DNA from: Streptosporangiaceae bacterium
GTDB lineage: Bacteria > Actinomycetota > Actinomycetes > Streptosporangiales > Streptosporangiaceae
DNA: 56,552 nt
Assembly: GCA_030038295.1 (NCBI GenBank)
Contig: JASHPF010000322.1
Coordinates: 1 to 56,552, forward strand
Reading direction: 5' to 3'
Position 1 is the first letter of the stretch, and each line of letters starts with the position of its first letter. A model generated the notes under the pieces. It did no database searches and was not told the origin of the DNA. It saw only the letters and a list, made by a program, of their open reading frames with translations. The position numbers were made by a program, and so were the translations under genes. This document shows, piece after piece, positions 18,341 through 28,989 of the stretch.

Positions 18341-19576
18341 ATGTCCGATCCGCAGATGACCCTGCTGGTGACGCTGACGGGCCGCGACCGGCCTGGCGTG
18401 ACGTCCCGCCTGTTCGACGTCCTGGCCAGGCACAGCCTGACCGTGGCCGATGTCGAGCAGGTCGTGATCCGCGGCCGGCTCGTGCTCGGGGTACTGCTCT
18501 CGACCGAGCGCGCACCCGATCTCACCGCCATCCACCGGCAGGTCACTGCGCTGGCGGCGGACATGGGCATGGAAGCCGAGATCACCATGGGGTCGCGGGA
18601 ACCGCCCCGGAGGCTGGGCGGCCGACTGCACGTGACCGTGCTCGGGCGGCCGCTGCTGCCGTCGGCGATCGCGGCCATCGCCGGCCGCATCGCGGCGAGC
18701 GGTGCGAACATCGACCGGATCGGCCGGCTCGCTGACCGCCCGGTCACGTGCCTCGAGTTCGACGTCTCGGGCGCGGACCCGGCCGGCCTGCGTACCCAGC
18801 TGGCCAGGGAATCGGCCGAGCTGGGCGTGGATGTCGCCGTGCAGCGCGGCGGGCTGCACCGCCGAGCCATGCGGCTGGTTGTCATGGATGTCGACTCGAC
18901 GCTGCTGCGCGACGAGGCGATCGAGTTGCTCGCCGCGCGGGCGGGCTGCGCGCGCGAGGTCGGCGACGTGACGGCGGCCGCCATGCGCGGCGAGATTGAC
19001 TTCGCCGAGTCGCTGCATCGGCGCGTTGCCTTGCTGGCGGGCCTGGACGCAGCAGCCATCGACGAGATGCTCGCCGGCGCCCGGCTGGCACCTGGCGCCC
19101 GCACGCTGATCCGGACGCTCCAGCGGCTCGGCTACCGCTGCGGCGTGGTGAGCGGCGGATTCACGCAGATCACCGACTGGCTTACGCTCGAACTGGGCCT
19201 GGACTTCGCCGAGGCCAACACCCTCGAGGTCGTGCGCGGGAAGCTGACCGGCCGGGTCATCGGGCAGCTGGTCGACCGGCCAGGCAAGGAGCGGGCGCTC
19301 CGCCGGTTCGCCGCCGCAGCCGGGGTCCCGCTGAGCCAGACAGTGGCCGTCGGCGACGGCGCCAACGACCTGGACATGATCTCGGCCGCCGGACTCGGCG
19401 TCGCGTTCAACGCCAAGCCCGCGGTCCGGGACGCGGCGGACACCTCGCTGAGCGTGCCTCACCTGGACGCGATCTTGTACCTGCTCGGTATCAGCCGCGA
19501 GGACGTGGAAGCGGCCGACGCCGAGGACCAGCTGCTCGTGTCGGGTGGCGTGGGCGCGCGGAGCGCCGACGACTGA
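18341..19576 (+). CDS. serB: Phosphoserine phosphatase SerB with N-terminal ACT region
   Basis: ACT-like N-term; HAD motifs LVVMDVDSTLLRDEAIELLA, GVVSGGFTQI, AVGDGANDLDMISAAGLGVAFNAKP. Confidence 0.95.
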   Translation: MSDPQMTLLVTLTGRDRPGVTSRLFDVLARHSLTVADVEQVVIRGRLVLGVLLSTERAPDLTAIHRQVTALAADMGMEAEITMGSREPPRRLGGRLHVTVLGRPLLPSAIAAIAGRIAASGANIDRIGRLADRPVTCLEFDVSGADPAGLRTQLARESAELGVDVAVQRGGLHRRAMRLVVMDVDSTLLRDEAIELLAARAGCAREVGDVTAAAMRGEIDFAESLHRRVALLAGLDAAAIDEMLAGARLAPGARTLIRTLQRLGYRCGVVSGGFTQITDWLTLELGLDFAEANTLEVVRGKLTGRVIGQLVDRPGKERALRRFAAAAGVPLSQTVAVGDGANDLDMISAAGLGVAFNAKPAVRDAADTSLSVPHLDAILYLLGISREDVEAADAEDQLLVSGGVGARSADD

Positions 19577-19591
19577 GCCCGCCGTGGGGCC

Positions 19592-20083
19592 CTAAGACGC
19601 CAGCCTTGGCGCCCACGAGGCGACGAGATCCCCAGTCCCCGGCAGCACGCTTGCCCAGTCGGTTGCGAGCGCGATGACGGCGATAGCGGCGGTAGGAAAG
19701 TCGGGCTCGGTGCCGGTCAGCAGCCCGACCAGGTCTGCCGCCGCCGGGTTGTGCCCGACGTAGAGGACCGTGCGGACCTGCTCGCTGGTCTGCCGGACGA
19801 CCTCGGCCACCTCCTCGGCATCCGCCTGGTACAGCTCCGGCTCGGCGGCGAACTCCGGCTCACCGCCCAGCTCCTTCGAGAGCCGCTGCCAGGTCTGCCG
19901 AGTCCGCCGCGCCGCCGAGCAAAGCACGAGGTCCGGCTGCAGTCCGCGGCTGGCGAGCCAGCGGCCCGCTGCGGCGCTGTCGCGCTCGCCCCGCGGCCGG
20001 AGCGCTCGCTCGAAGTCCGGCCCGCCCGGCAGCTCACCGGCCTTGGCGTGCCGCATCACGATCAGGGTGTGGCTATCGCGCAT
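19592..20083 (-). CDS. SixA-like histidine phosphatase family protein
   Basis: LIVMRHAKAGELPGGPDFERALRPRGERDSAAAGRWLA; YVGHNPAAADLV. Confidence 0.9.
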   Translation of the reverse strand: MRDSHTLIVMRHAKAGELPGGPDFERALRPRGERDSAAAGRWLASRGLQPDLVLCSAARRTRQTWQRLSKELGGEPEFAAEPELYQADAEEVAEVVRQTSEQVRTVLYVGHNPAAADLVGLLTGTEPDFPTAAIAVIALATDWASVLPGTGDLVASWAPRLAS

Positions 20084-20162
20084 GGATCCATGGTCCGCCT
20101 TGACGGCGGCACCCGGCTGCCCGGCCCTGCCACCGGACAGCCGCTGCTTGCCCTGCCTGCGC

Positions 20163-22460
20163 TCAGGCGTTCACCTTGTCCGCCGGCGTCGTCTCCGCGG
20201 TGCCGCCTGCGGTCAGGCTCGCGGCGCGCCGCTTGGACACGACGATCGCACCGACCACGATGGCCACCGCCACGATGGCCACGCCCGCGCGAAGGCCGTC
20301 ATTGTGGCTGTAGCGCACGACGCTGGTGGCCACCAGCAGCGAGACCAGGTTCATCACCTTGATCAGCGGGTTGATGGCCGGGCCTGCGGTGTCCTTGAAC
20401 GGGTCACCGACCGTGTCGCCGATGACCGTCGCGGCGTGCGCTTCCGATCCCTTGCCGCCGTGGTGGCCATCCTCGACCAGCTTCTTGGCGTTGTCCCAGG
20501 CGCCGCCGGAGTTGGCCAGGAACACGGCCATCAGCACACCGGCCGCGATCGCGCCCGCCAGGTAACAGCCGAGCGGTCCGTACCCGAACGCGAAGCCCAC
20601 GGCGATCGGCGTGAGCACGGCGAGCAGCCCGGGAGTCGCCAGTTCCCGTAGCGAGTCCTTGGTGCAGATGTCGACGACGCGGCCGTACTCGGGTTTCTCG
20701 GTGTAGTCCATGATGCCGGGGTGGGTGCGGAACTGCTCCCTTACCTCGAGCACCACCCGTCCGGCCGCCCGCCCGACCGCCCTGATCAGCAGGCTCGCGA
20801 ACAGGAACACGACCGCCGCGCCGATCACCAGCCCCACGAGGTCATTGGGACTGTCGATGGACAGGCTGAAGGTCTTCGCGGCGGCCGTGCCAAGCGCTTG
20901 CCGTACCGAGGTGTCGAACGCGCCGAACAGCGCCGTCGCCGCCAGCACCGCGGTCGCGATCGCGATGCCCTTGGTGATGGCCTTGGTGGTGTTGCCGACC
21001 GCGTCCAGGTGCGTGAGCACTTGCGCAGGCTCGCCCTCGAACTCCCCGGACATCTCCGCGATGCCCTGGGCGTTATCGGTCACCGGGCCGAACGAGTCCA
21101 TCGACACGATGACGCCGACGGTGGTCAGCAGGCCGGTGCCGGCCAGCGCGACCGCGAACAGCGCGATGGTGGCGTTGCCCGAGCCGAGCAGGAAGGCCAG
21201 GTACACGGCGCCGCCGATGAGCAGCGCCGCGTAGACCGCGGACTCCATGCCGGTTGAAACGCCGGACAGGATCACCGTGGCCGCCCCGGTCTCGGAGCTG
21301 TCGCCGATGTCCCTGACGGGCTTTCGGCTGGTCTCGGTGAAGTACCCGGTCAGCAGCTGGATCGCACTGGCCAGCACCAGGCCGATCAGCACGGCCAGGA
21401 TGGCCAGCACCCGCGGGTCGCCGCTATGGCTCAGGATCGAGCCGCTGACGCCCTTGAGGTCGCTGAACTTGCCCGGCAGATAGATAAAGGCTGCCGCGAT
21501 GACCAGCACCATCGAGATGATCGCGGAGATGAAGAACCCGCGGTTGATCGCCGACATGCCGCTGCGATCGCCGTGCCGCGGCCGGACGGAGAAGATGCCG
21601 ATGACCGCGGTGATCACGCCGATCATGGGGACGATCAGCGGGAACACGAGGCCGGCGTTGCCGAAGGCGACCTTGCCGAGAATGAGCGAGGCGACGAGCA
21701 TCACCGAGTACGACTCGAACAGGTCGGCGGCCATCCCGGCGCAGTCGCCGACGTTGTCGCCGACGTTGTCGGCGATCGTGGCGGCGTTCCGCGGGTCGTC
21801 TTCGGGGATGCCCTTCTCCACCTTGCCCACCAGGTCGGCGCCGACGTCGGCGGCTTTGGTGTAGATGCCGCCGCCGACCCGCATGAACATGGCCAGCAGC
21901 GCCGCGCCGAAACCGAAGCCCTCGAGGACGTCGGGCGCGTTGCCCTTGTAGATCAGCACAACCAGCGCGGCGCCGAACAGCCCGAGGCCGACGGTGAACA
22001 TTCCGGCCACGCCGCCGGTGCGGAACGCGATCCGCATGGCCGAGCGCTCGCCGGATTCCTTGGCCGCGGCCGCCACCCGGACGTTCCCGCGCACCGTCAA
22101 GGACATGCCGTTGAAGCCAGTTAGCGCCGAGAACAGGGCTCCGACCAGGAAGAACACCGATCTGCCCCAGCGGATCCCCGAGCTATCAGCGGGCAGCACC
22201 AGCAGCACGAAGAAGATCACCACGACAAAGGCGCCCAGCGTCCGGAACTGGCGCCGGAGATACGCTGCCGCGCCCTCCTGCACCGCGGTGGCAATCTCCT
22301 GCATCTTCCGCGAACCCTGGCTGGCGGCCAGCACCTCACGAACCAGTCCGAGCGCGACGGCCAGTGCGAGCAGCGCGACGACCGCCACCACCGCTACCCA
22401 GACCAGGTTCCCGCCGGAGACCGTGGGCTGGCCTCCCCCCACGGCGAGGTTGTGCAACAT
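20163..22460 (-). CDS. hppA: K+-independent H+-translocating inorganic pyrophosphatase
   Basis: GGIYTKAADVGADLVGKVEKGIPEDDPRNAATIADNVGDNVGDCAGMAADLFES; GNTTKAITKG (Lys as in K+-independent class); GGAGGA RBS before ATG 22460. Confidence 0.97.
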   Translation of the reverse strand: MLHNLAVGGGQPTVSGGNLVWVAVVAVVALLALAVALGLVREVLAASQGSRKMQEIATAVQEGAAAYLRRQFRTLGAFVVVIFFVLLVLPADSSGIRWGRSVFFLVGALFSALTGFNGMSLTVRGNVRVAAAAKESGERSAMRIAFRTGGVAGMFTVGLGLFGAALVVLIYKGNAPDVLEGFGFGAALLAMFMRVGGGIYTKAADVGADLVGKVEKGIPEDDPRNAATIADNVGDNVGDCAGMAADLFESYSVMLVASLILGKVAFGNAGLVFPLIVPMIGVITAVIGIFSVRPRHGDRSGMSAINRGFFISAIISMVLVIAAAFIYLPGKFSDLKGVSGSILSHSGDPRVLAILAVLIGLVLASAIQLLTGYFTETSRKPVRDIGDSSETGAATVILSGVSTGMESAVYAALLIGGAVYLAFLLGSGNATIALFAVALAGTGLLTTVGVIVSMDSFGPVTDNAQGIAEMSGEFEGEPAQVLTHLDAVGNTTKAITKGIAIATAVLAATALFGAFDTSVRQALGTAAAKTFSLSIDSPNDLVGLVIGAAVVFLFASLLIRAVGRAAGRVVLEVREQFRTHPGIMDYTEKPEYGRVVDICTKDSLRELATPGLLAVLTPIAVGFAFGYGPLGCYLAGAIAAGVLMAVFLANSGGAWDNAKKLVEDGHHGGKGSEAHAATVIGDTVGDPFKDTAGPAINPLIKVMNLVSLLVATSVVRYSHNDGLRAGVAIVAVAIVVGAIVVSKRRAASLTAGGTAETTPADKVNA

Positions 22461-22737
22461 CCGTCCTCCTTGACAGGGGATCACACGTTAGTACCGAGCC
22501 GACGCGCGCTGGACGGTCCCGGCGGCTGAGCACTAGACCGGGCCATGGCCGCACGCAGAAGGCAGGCCAGGGCCCGACACACGATGTGCCGGGAGTCTAC
22601 GCATCCTGGTAAGCGGATCATAATCCGGGTGCGGTTACTTGCGTGGTCCTGACTGTTTTGTACCGAAATTGTAGCTTACCCGTGCCTGGCAGCCGGCCAC
22701 GGACGGTAGCAGGTCGCCGTCGGATCATCACTCTTGG

Positions 22738-23184
22738 TCACCGGGACGGCCGGACCGCGGGCCAGCTCATCCGGATGCTCGTGCCGGCCGACGTGGTGCT
22801 GATCTGCACGTCGTCGGCCAGGCTCTCGATGACGGCGATGCCAAGCCCGGCTGGCAGGCCCGCGCCGTCAAGGGTCCCCGAACCGGTCCCGGCACCCGGC
22901 TGGCCCGCGCTGCCGCCAGGATCGCCACCACCCGTCGCGCACGTCTCCGTGACTTCGACCTCGAACCGGCCCGCCCGATCCGTCAGGGCGAGCCGGACGG
23001 GCTCGGCCGGGCAGTGCAGCTGGTGACTCTCCACGGCCCGCGAGCACGCCTCACCGACGGCGAGCCTGACCTCGTCCAGCAGCGACTCGTCCACACCACT
23101 GCGCCTGGCCACCGCCGTGGCCACCAGCCTGGCCGTCCGGACATGAGCGGGCAGCGCGGTGAAGCTCAGCTCTACTGTTGCCAT
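22738..23184 (-). CDS. Anti-sigma regulatory factor (HATPase, RsbW-like)
   Basis: LLDEVRLAVGEACSRAVESH; GLGIAVIESLADDVQI; immediately downstream of STAS antagonist gene. Confidence 0.88.
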   Translation of the reverse strand: MATVELSFTALPAHVRTARLVATAVARRSGVDESLLDEVRLAVGEACSRAVESHQLHCPAEPVRLALTDRAGRFEVEVTETCATGGGDPGGSAGQPGAGTGSGTLDGAGLPAGLGIAVIESLADDVQISTTSAGTSIRMSWPAVRPSR

Positions 23185-23202
23185 CTCGGGCTGGCCGAGC
23201 GC

Positions 23203-23553
23203 CTACTTTTCCGCGCGGCGCGCCGCGATGGCCTCATCCACGGTGTCGTGGATACCGAATACCTTGGTCAGGCCCGTAATCCGGAAGATCTTCAGGATCC
23301 GCTCCTGGGTACAGACCAGGTCCAGCGAGCCGTCGTGAGCCCGGACGCGCTTAAGTCCGCCCACGAGCACGCCAAGGCCGGTGGAGTCGAGGAACTCGAC
23401 CTTCTCCATATTGACCACGAGCTGGTAGAAGCGGTTGTTTACCAGCTCGATCAGCAACTCGCGCAGTCGCGGGGCGGTATACACGTCGATCTCGCCCTCG
23501 ACGTCGACGACCTCGATGCCGTCCTTGGTGTGGTGGTCCAGCTTCAGGTCCAC
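23203..23553 (-). CDS. bldG: Anti-sigma factor antagonist, STAS domain (BldG-like)
   Basis: [23 protein letters not shown]...[60 protein letters not shown] start 23553. Confidence 0.9.
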   Translation of the reverse strand: MDLKLDHHTKDGIEVVDVEGEIDVYTAPRLRELLIELVNNRFYQLVVNMEKVEFLDSTGLGVLVGGLKRVRAHDGSLDLVCTQERILKIFRITGLTKVFGIHDTVDEAIAARRAEK

Positions 23554-23798
23554 AAAGCCTCCAGCGCCATACGGCGGTAACTGTCCTGTCGCAGCCGCGC
23601 CCGCGGTTCCGCACTGCCCATTGTGCCTGCGCGCCGCTGTCACGGCTCGCAAGACCGGCCGGATCCGCGCGCCTCGCCTCCCCTGCGGCGCCGACAGGTG
23701 CCGGGGCATCACTGCACGCATCCGGCCGCGCCCTGACGTCATTCCTATACCAGATCGCCGTGGCTGGCATCCTCGGCCATGCGACACACTGAGATCCG

Positions 23799-26231
23799 AT
23801 GCCCCGCACGTCGTCCACCGCAGCTGCCGGGCCGTCGTGGCCGCGGCCGCCCGACGGCCCTGGCGGGATCACGGCGCTGGCGGCGGGCGGCCTGCGCGAC
23901 GCGGCCGACGGCGCCACTGCAGCCCGCATCCTGGACGCTGGAGCGCGCACGGGCAGGCTCACGTATCTCACCAGGCTGGCCGGCCGCCCTGGCCAGCCAG
24001 CGACCTGGCCGGCCTGGGTGCCGGGCGAGCTCATCGGGGCGCTGGCCGGAGCCGGGATAGCGGCCCCGTGGCAACATCAGGCCGAGGCAGCCGATCTCGC
24101 CGCGGCCGGCCAGAGCGTCATCATGTCCACCGGGACGGCATCGGGGAAGTCGCTGGGCTACCTGCTGCCCGCGCTGACCGCCGTCCTGACCGGCGGTACC
24201 GTCCTCTATATCGCTCCCACCAGGGCGCTGGCTGCGGATCAGGTCAAGCTGGTGCGGTCGCTTCGACTCGACCGGGTGCGGGCCGCCGTGGTAGACGGTG
24301 ACACACCCTGGGCCGAGCGCAGCCGCGCCCGAGCGCACGCCAATTACCTGCTCACCACCCCCGACATGCTGCATCACGCCCTGCTCCCAGCCCACGCGCG
24401 GTGGAACGGCTTCTTCCGGCGGCTGCGGTTCGTGGTGGTGGACGAGTGCCACACCTACCGTGGCGTGTTCGGTTCCCACGTGGCCCACGTGCTGCGCCGG
24501 CTGCGCCGGGTCGCGTACCACCACAGCGCCGCCGAGCCGGTGTTCGTGCTGGCGTCGGCGACCATCAGCGAGCCCGCCAGGTGCGGCGCCTTGCTGACCG
24601 GCCTTGACGTACGGGCCGTCCGCAGTGACGGCGCGCCGCGCGCCCCCCTGTCCTTCGCGCTCTGGGAGCCGCCGCTCACCGGTGGCCACGGTGACGCGGG
24701 CGCTCCGCTACGCCGGGCTGCCACCACCGAGGCCGCGGAACTGCTCGCCGCCCTCGTCCGCGGCGGCGTGCCTGCGCTGGCGTTCGTGCGATCCCGCCGC
24801 GGGGCTGAGGCGGTGGCGCAGTCGGCCCGCAGGCAGCTTGCCGACGCCGGCGCTGCTGAGCTAGCCGACAGGGTCGCCGCGTACCGGTCGGGTTACCTGC
24901 CCGAGGAACGGCGCGCGCTGGAGGAGGCGCTGCGCTCCGGCGCGATCACCGGTCTGGCCGCGACGACGGCGCTCGAGCTCGGCGTCAACGTGACGGGACT
25001 GGACGCGGTCCTCATGGCCGGCTGGCCGGGCACCAGGGCCGCGCTCTGGCAGCAGGCCGGACGAGCCGGGCGGACCGGGCGGGATGCCGTCGCTGTGCTG
25101 ATAGCCCGCGACGACCCGCTGGACACCTATCTGGTGCATCATCCGTCGGCGCTGCTCGGGACGCCGGTCGAGGCGACGGTGCTCGACCCCGACAACGAGT
25201 ACGTGCTCGCCCCGCACCTGGTCGCCGCGGCGGCAGAGCTCCCGCTCACGGCGCGCGACCTGGCCAGTTTCGGTATCACTGCCGCCGCGCCGCTGGCCGA
25301 GCGGATGACCGCGGATGGGCTGCTGCGCGCCCGCGGCGGTCGGTGGTTCTGCACTCGCCAGGGACTCGGCCTGCGAACTGGGCTGCGCGGCACCGGCGAC
25401 TGGCCGGTGCGTATCGTCGAGCGCGGCACCGGGCGGCTGGTGGGCACCGTGGACGAACCGTCGGCGCATTTCCTCGCCCACGATGGCGCTGTCTACAGCC
25501 ACCAGGGTGAGCTGTACGTGGTGACCAGGCTGGACCTGGACGAGCGGATCGCGCTGGTGGAGGCGGGGGATCCCGGCTACGGCACGATTGCCCGTGAGAT
25601 CACCAGCATCGAGGTGGCAGCGGAGCTGACCAGGTCGGAATGGGGCCCGGCCACGGTGTGCTTCGGTGACGTCCAGGTGGCTCGGCAGGTGGTCTCGTAC
25701 GCCAGGCGGAGCGCCGAGACCGGCCTCGTGATCGGCGAGGAGATACTCGACCTACCGGAGCGCCGGTTGCAGACGAAGGCGGTCTGGTGGACGGTGTCGG
25801 CCACCCAGCGCGCCGCGCTGGCGGCGGCAGGTGCCGACCTGGCGGGCGCCGCGCATGCCGCCGAGCACGCCGCGATCGGGCTGCTCCCCCTCGTCGCCGC
25901 CTGCGACCGCTGGGATGTCGGCGGCGTTTCTGCTGACCTGCACCCGGCAACCGGTCGGCTGACGGTGTTCGTCTATGACGGTCACGCCGGCGGCGCGGGC
26001 TTCGCCGAGCGCGGCTTCGCGGCCGCGGGCACCTGGCTGAGAGCTACCGCAGACGCCATCGCGGACTGCGAGTGCGCGGCGGGCTGCCCTTCGTGCGTGC
26101 AGTCGCCCAAGTGCGGCAACGGCAATAACCCGCTAGCTAAGGACGATGCGGTCGAGCTGCTGCGCTGCCTGCTGGGCGGTGCCCCGCCACCGGCGAGCGC
26201 GCCGCCGGAGAGCCGCAACGCCGCAGACTGA
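23799..26231 (+). CDS. DEAD/DEAH-box helicase with C-terminal Zn-binding (DUF1998-type) domain
   Basis: [84 protein letters not shown]-term [28 protein letters not shown]. Confidence 0.95.
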   Translation: MPRTSSTAAAGPSWPRPPDGPGGITALAAGGLRDAADGATAARILDAGARTGRLTYLTRLAGRPGQPATWPAWVPGELIGALAGAGIAAPWQHQAEAADLAAAGQSVIMSTGTASGKSLGYLLPALTAVLTGGTVLYIAPTRALAADQVKLVRSLRLDRVRAAVVDGDTPWAERSRARAHANYLLTTPDMLHHALLPAHARWNGFFRRLRFVVVDECHTYRGVFGSHVAHVLRRLRRVAYHHSAAEPVFVLASATISEPARCGALLTGLDVRAVRSDGAPRAPLSFALWEPPLTGGHGDAGAPLRRAATTEAAELLAALVRGGVPALAFVRSRRGAEAVAQSARRQLADAGAAELADRVAAYRSGYLPEERRALEEALRSGAITGLAATTALELGVNVTGLDAVLMAGWPGTRAALWQQAGRAGRTGRDAVAVLIARDDPLDTYLVHHPSALLGTPVEATVLDPDNEYVLAPHLVAAAAELPLTARDLASFGITAAAPLAERMTADGLLRARGGRWFCTRQGLGLRTGLRGTGDWPVRIVERGTGRLVGTVDEPSAHFLAHDGAVYSHQGELYVVTRLDLDERIALVEAGDPGYGTIAREITSIEVAAELTRSEWGPATVCFGDVQVARQVVSYARRSAETGLVIGEEILDLPERRLQTKAVWWTVSATQRAALAAAGADLAGAAHAAEHAAIGLLPLVAACDRWDVGGVSADLHPATGRLTVFVYDGHAGGAGFAERGFAAAGTWLRATADAIADCECAAGCPSCVQSPKCGNGNNPLAKDDAVELLRCLLGGAPPPASAPPESRNAAD

Positions 26232-26253
26232 CCAGCACAGGCTCCAGAAATAC

Positions 26254-26319
26254 GGCGACCCCCGTCGGGGGGGAGAACGGGGGTCGCCTTACGGTCCGGC
26301 TCCGGGGGGGCAGAGCCGG
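26254..26319 (+). terminator. Tandem hairpins after helicase gene
   Basis: GGCGACCCCCG (26254-26264)/CGGGGGTCGCC (26278-26288), then CCGGCTC (26296-26302)/GAGCCGG (26313-26319); both loops G-tract rich. Confidence 0.65.
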
Positions 26320-26599
26320 TTCCGTTACTCAGGAAAGCTTAGTTGCATTTCGGGCACGCTACCAGCCGGTCACCAGAACCGTGAAGTCTTCCCCTATGCT
26401 GCCGGACAGTGGGTACATCCGTCGAGAGCAGTCGGACAACTCCGTGAGCTTTCTTTGGACCTGCCCGCTACGCCGGTTGTGCCGTTGTGAACGGGATTTC
26501 AGCCACGCAGCCCGGTTGTTACCGGTACGAACTTATCGTCACATCTGATGACTGTCTGTCACCGCTGCAGCTAGGAGCGCGGCGACATGGGAGGGCCCA

Positions 26600-26689
26600 G
26601 ATCGATTCGGATAACGAATCGATCACGGCGGGGGGTTTTCAAAGCCGAGGCTGGCCAGTAGAAAGGAAGTACGGACCGCTGGTCCGTAC
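26600..26689. other. Two perfect inverted repeats in non-coding interval
   Basis: GATCGATTCG-GATAA-CGAATCGATC (26600-26624) and GTACGGACC-GCT-GGTCCGTAC (26669-26689). Confidence 0.7.
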
Positions 26690-26842
26690 ACGGCAGCCAG
26701 GTACCCACGCGCGACCAGCCGCGGGAGGCGTGCCGCGGCAGGCGAATAGTGGCCGAACGAGCGCCGCGTGGCGCTGACCATAGTCCGCCTACCACGGCAG
26801 TAAGGGTGCACGCTTGGTAACCGGGCTCGACGTGTCGGTCGC

Positions 26843-26870
26843 AACGGCGCCCCTTAGCGGGGGCGCCGTT
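26843..26870 (+). terminator. Intrinsic-type hairpin at the end of non-coding interval
   Basis: AACGGCGCCCC-TTAGCG-GGGGCGCCGTT followed by TGCT. Confidence 0.7.
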
Positions 26871-27071
26871 TGCTGCCCCGGACGGCGCTGAATTGCTGGC
26901 GCGATAATTCGCAAACGTCGCAGGTTCGGGCGTCGCCCTGCGATACATCGCAAATCCACTCGCACAACCCCGCGCGGCGATTACTGCATGCTAAATAACG
27001 GATGCCGGCTCCTGTTGCCATTGGGCATAAGCAAGACTTTGAGTTGACAGCGTGAAGAGAGGGAGGAACTC

Positions 27072-27518
27072 ATGGCCGGACCTGCGGTTAGCCGCACGTC
27101 CAGCGACACTGACCAGTCGATCGGCGATCTCGTCTCCGTCGCCGCCAGGGACATCTCACAGCTGGTTAGGTACGAGCTGGATCTCGCGAAGCTCGAGCTG
27201 AAGTCCGATGTCAAGCGAGCCGGCATCAGCGCGGCCCTGCTCGCGATCGCCGTGTTCGCGGCCTGCCTGGTGCTGATGTTGCTGTGCTTCGCTTTTGCCT
27301 TCGGCCTCAGCGCCATCGGGGCGCCTGGCGGGCTGTGGGGTGCCTTCCTCTGGGTGGCGCTGACCTGCACCCTGCTCATTCTCATCGCCGGGCTGGTGGC
27401 GTTCCTCATCGTGCGCAGGCTGACCAGGATGGGCAAGACACGGCGCAGCCTGGCCGACGGGGTTTCCATGCTGCGGCATGTACGGCCCGCGGCCAAGGCG
27501 ACTGCCAAGGTCGGATAG
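27072..27518 (+). CDS. Phage holin family / DUF1469-type membrane protein
   Basis: IGDLVSVAARDISQLVRYELDLAKLELKSDVKRAG, two TM hairpins; RBS GGGAGGAAC before ATG. Confidence 0.85.
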   Translation: MAGPAVSRTSSDTDQSIGDLVSVAARDISQLVRYELDLAKLELKSDVKRAGISAALLAIAVFAACLVLMLLCFAFAFGLSAIGAPGGLWGAFLWVALTCTLLILIAGLVAFLIVRRLTRMGKTRRSLADGVSMLRHVRPAAKATAKVG

Positions 27519-27520
27519 CC

Positions 27521-28441
27521 GTGGTCCGCGGCGGGGCGCCCATCTACCTCACCGGGCCCTGGTCGCACCGGTCGGTCAGCGCGAACGGCACCAGGTTTCA
27601 TGTGGCCGAGAGCGGCGACGGGCCGCTGGTGCTCCTGCTGCACGGCTTTCCCGAGTTCTGGTGGGCCTGGCGACGGCAGCTCGGCTCGCTGGCTGAGGCC
27701 GGGTTCCGGGCCGTCGCGCCGGATCTGCGCGGCTACGGCGCGAGCGACAAGCCACCGCGCGGCTACGATCTGGTCACCGCCGCCTCCGACGCCGCCGGCC
27801 TCGTGCGCTCGCTCGGCGAGGCCAACGCGGTCGTGGTCGGGCATGACTGGGGTGGCCTGATCGCCTGGACCATGGCGACATATTTCCCGAAGGTCGTGCG
27901 GCGGCTCGCGGTCGTGTCGATGCCCCATCCGCAGCGGTTGCGGCCAGCGGTGCTGTCGACCCCCTTCGCCCACGCCAAGAGCGTGGGCTACGCGCTCGGC
28001 TTCCAGCTGCCGCTGCTGCCCGAACGCCAGCTGCTAGCCGACGGGGCCCAGCGAGTGGGTCGGCTGCTGACCGCGTGGTCAGGGCCGGGCTGGCCAGACG
28101 CCGAGACCGAGCGCCGGTACGAGGAAGCGATGTGCGTCAAGGCCGTCGCGCATTCTGCGCTTGAGTATCACCGGTGGTACCTCCGATCGCGGCTTCGCCC
28201 AGACGGCATCCGTTACTCCCGGACGATGCGGGCGCCGATCCAGGTTCCGACACTGCATCTGCACGGGGCGCTGGACCCGTGCATACTGCCGAGCGCCGCG
28301 CGCGGCTCCGGCAGCTACGTGGAGGCGCCGTACCGGTGGCGCCTGCTCGAGGGCGTCGGGCACTTCCCGCACGAGGAGGCCCCCGACCGCTTCGATCTCG
28401 AGCTGCGCAACTGGCTCGTCGATCCCGAGCCAGAACGCTAG
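27521..28441 (+). CDS. Alpha/beta hydrolase (epoxide hydrolase-like)
   Basis: LLLHGFPEFWWAWRRQL, VAPDLRGYGASDKPPRGYD, VVGHDWGGLIAW; GTG start. Confidence 0.9.
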   Translation: MVRGGAPIYLTGPWSHRSVSANGTRFHVAESGDGPLVLLLHGFPEFWWAWRRQLGSLAEAGFRAVAPDLRGYGASDKPPRGYDLVTAASDAAGLVRSLGEANAVVVGHDWGGLIAWTMATYFPKVVRRLAVVSMPHPQRLRPAVLSTPFAHAKSVGYALGFQLPLLPERQLLADGAQRVGRLLTAWSGPGWPDAETERRYEEAMCVKAVAHSALEYHRWYLRSRLRPDGIRYSRTMRAPIQVPTLHLHGALDPCILPSAARGSGSYVEAPYRWRLLEGVGHFPHEEAPDRFDLELRNWLVDPEPER

Positions 28442-28989
28442 TGACCGCGCCGCGGGTGTCCGGGTCTGATCCTGCCGTGAGCCGGGACCGGGACGCCGCG
28501 GGCCGGGCCAGGAATGCGCGGCCCCGTGACGCGCTCGGCCGACCGCTGGCGAGGGACGCCACCGGGATGCCACCGCTCGCAGCCGACCAGGTGCTACCGC
28601 CGGCCGAGACACTGCGGACGGCGCAGCACCTGCTCGACGCCGACCGCCCATTTGACGCTCACGAGGTGCTCGAGGCGGCGTGGAAGGCCGCGCCACCGGC
28701 CGAGCGGGATCTCTGGCAGGGGCTTGCCCAGCTCGCCGTCGGGCTGACACACGCCCACCGTGGCAACGCCCGCGGCGCCGCAACCCTGCTGCGCCGCGGC
28801 GCGAAGCGGCTCGAGGGCTATCCGGATACCGGGCCGCACGGCGTCGACGTTCGCGGGCTGCGGGCTCGCAGCGCCGAGCTAGCCACGCGGATCGAGATAA
28901 CCGGACTTGCGCGGCTGAGCCCGGACGCGCTGAGCCTCCGGCTGTGCGCGCCAGCCGCCGGACCTAGCCGTCCTGGCAGCCCTGCGTAG
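28441..28989 (+). CDS. DUF309 domain-containing protein
   Basis: LLDADRPFDAHEVLEAAWKAAPPAERDLWQGLAQLAVGLTHAHRGNARGA; TAGTG stop/start overlap with upstream gene. Confidence 0.8.
   Translation: MTAPRVSGSDPAVSRDRDAAGRARNARPRDALGRPLARDATGMPPLAADQVLPPAETLRTAQHLLDADRPFDAHEVLEAAWKAAPPAERDLWQGLAQLAVGLTHAHRGNARGAATLLRRGAKRLEGYPDTGPHGVDVRGLRARSAELATRIEITGLARLSPDALSLRLCAPAAGPSRPGSPA

Noticed and set aside
17162-19462. 766-aa minus-strand ORF opposite queA-like/serB
   Set aside because: Composition (His/Arg/Gly/Gln-rich, no domain) is typical of antisense frames in high-GC DNA; the plus strand holds clear QueA-like and SerB proteins.
21749-21783. Short direct repeat cgacgttgtcgc in hppA
   Set aside because: Encodes the universally conserved NVGDNVGD motif of membrane pyrophosphatases.
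26340-26870. RNase P RNA, tmRNA or SRP RNA in the non-coding interval
   Set aside because: Could not find the expected conserved cores (e.g. GGAAAGTCCGG, tmRNA 3' TTCGATTCCCGCC..CCA, GGTCCGGAAGGAAGCA) in this stretch.
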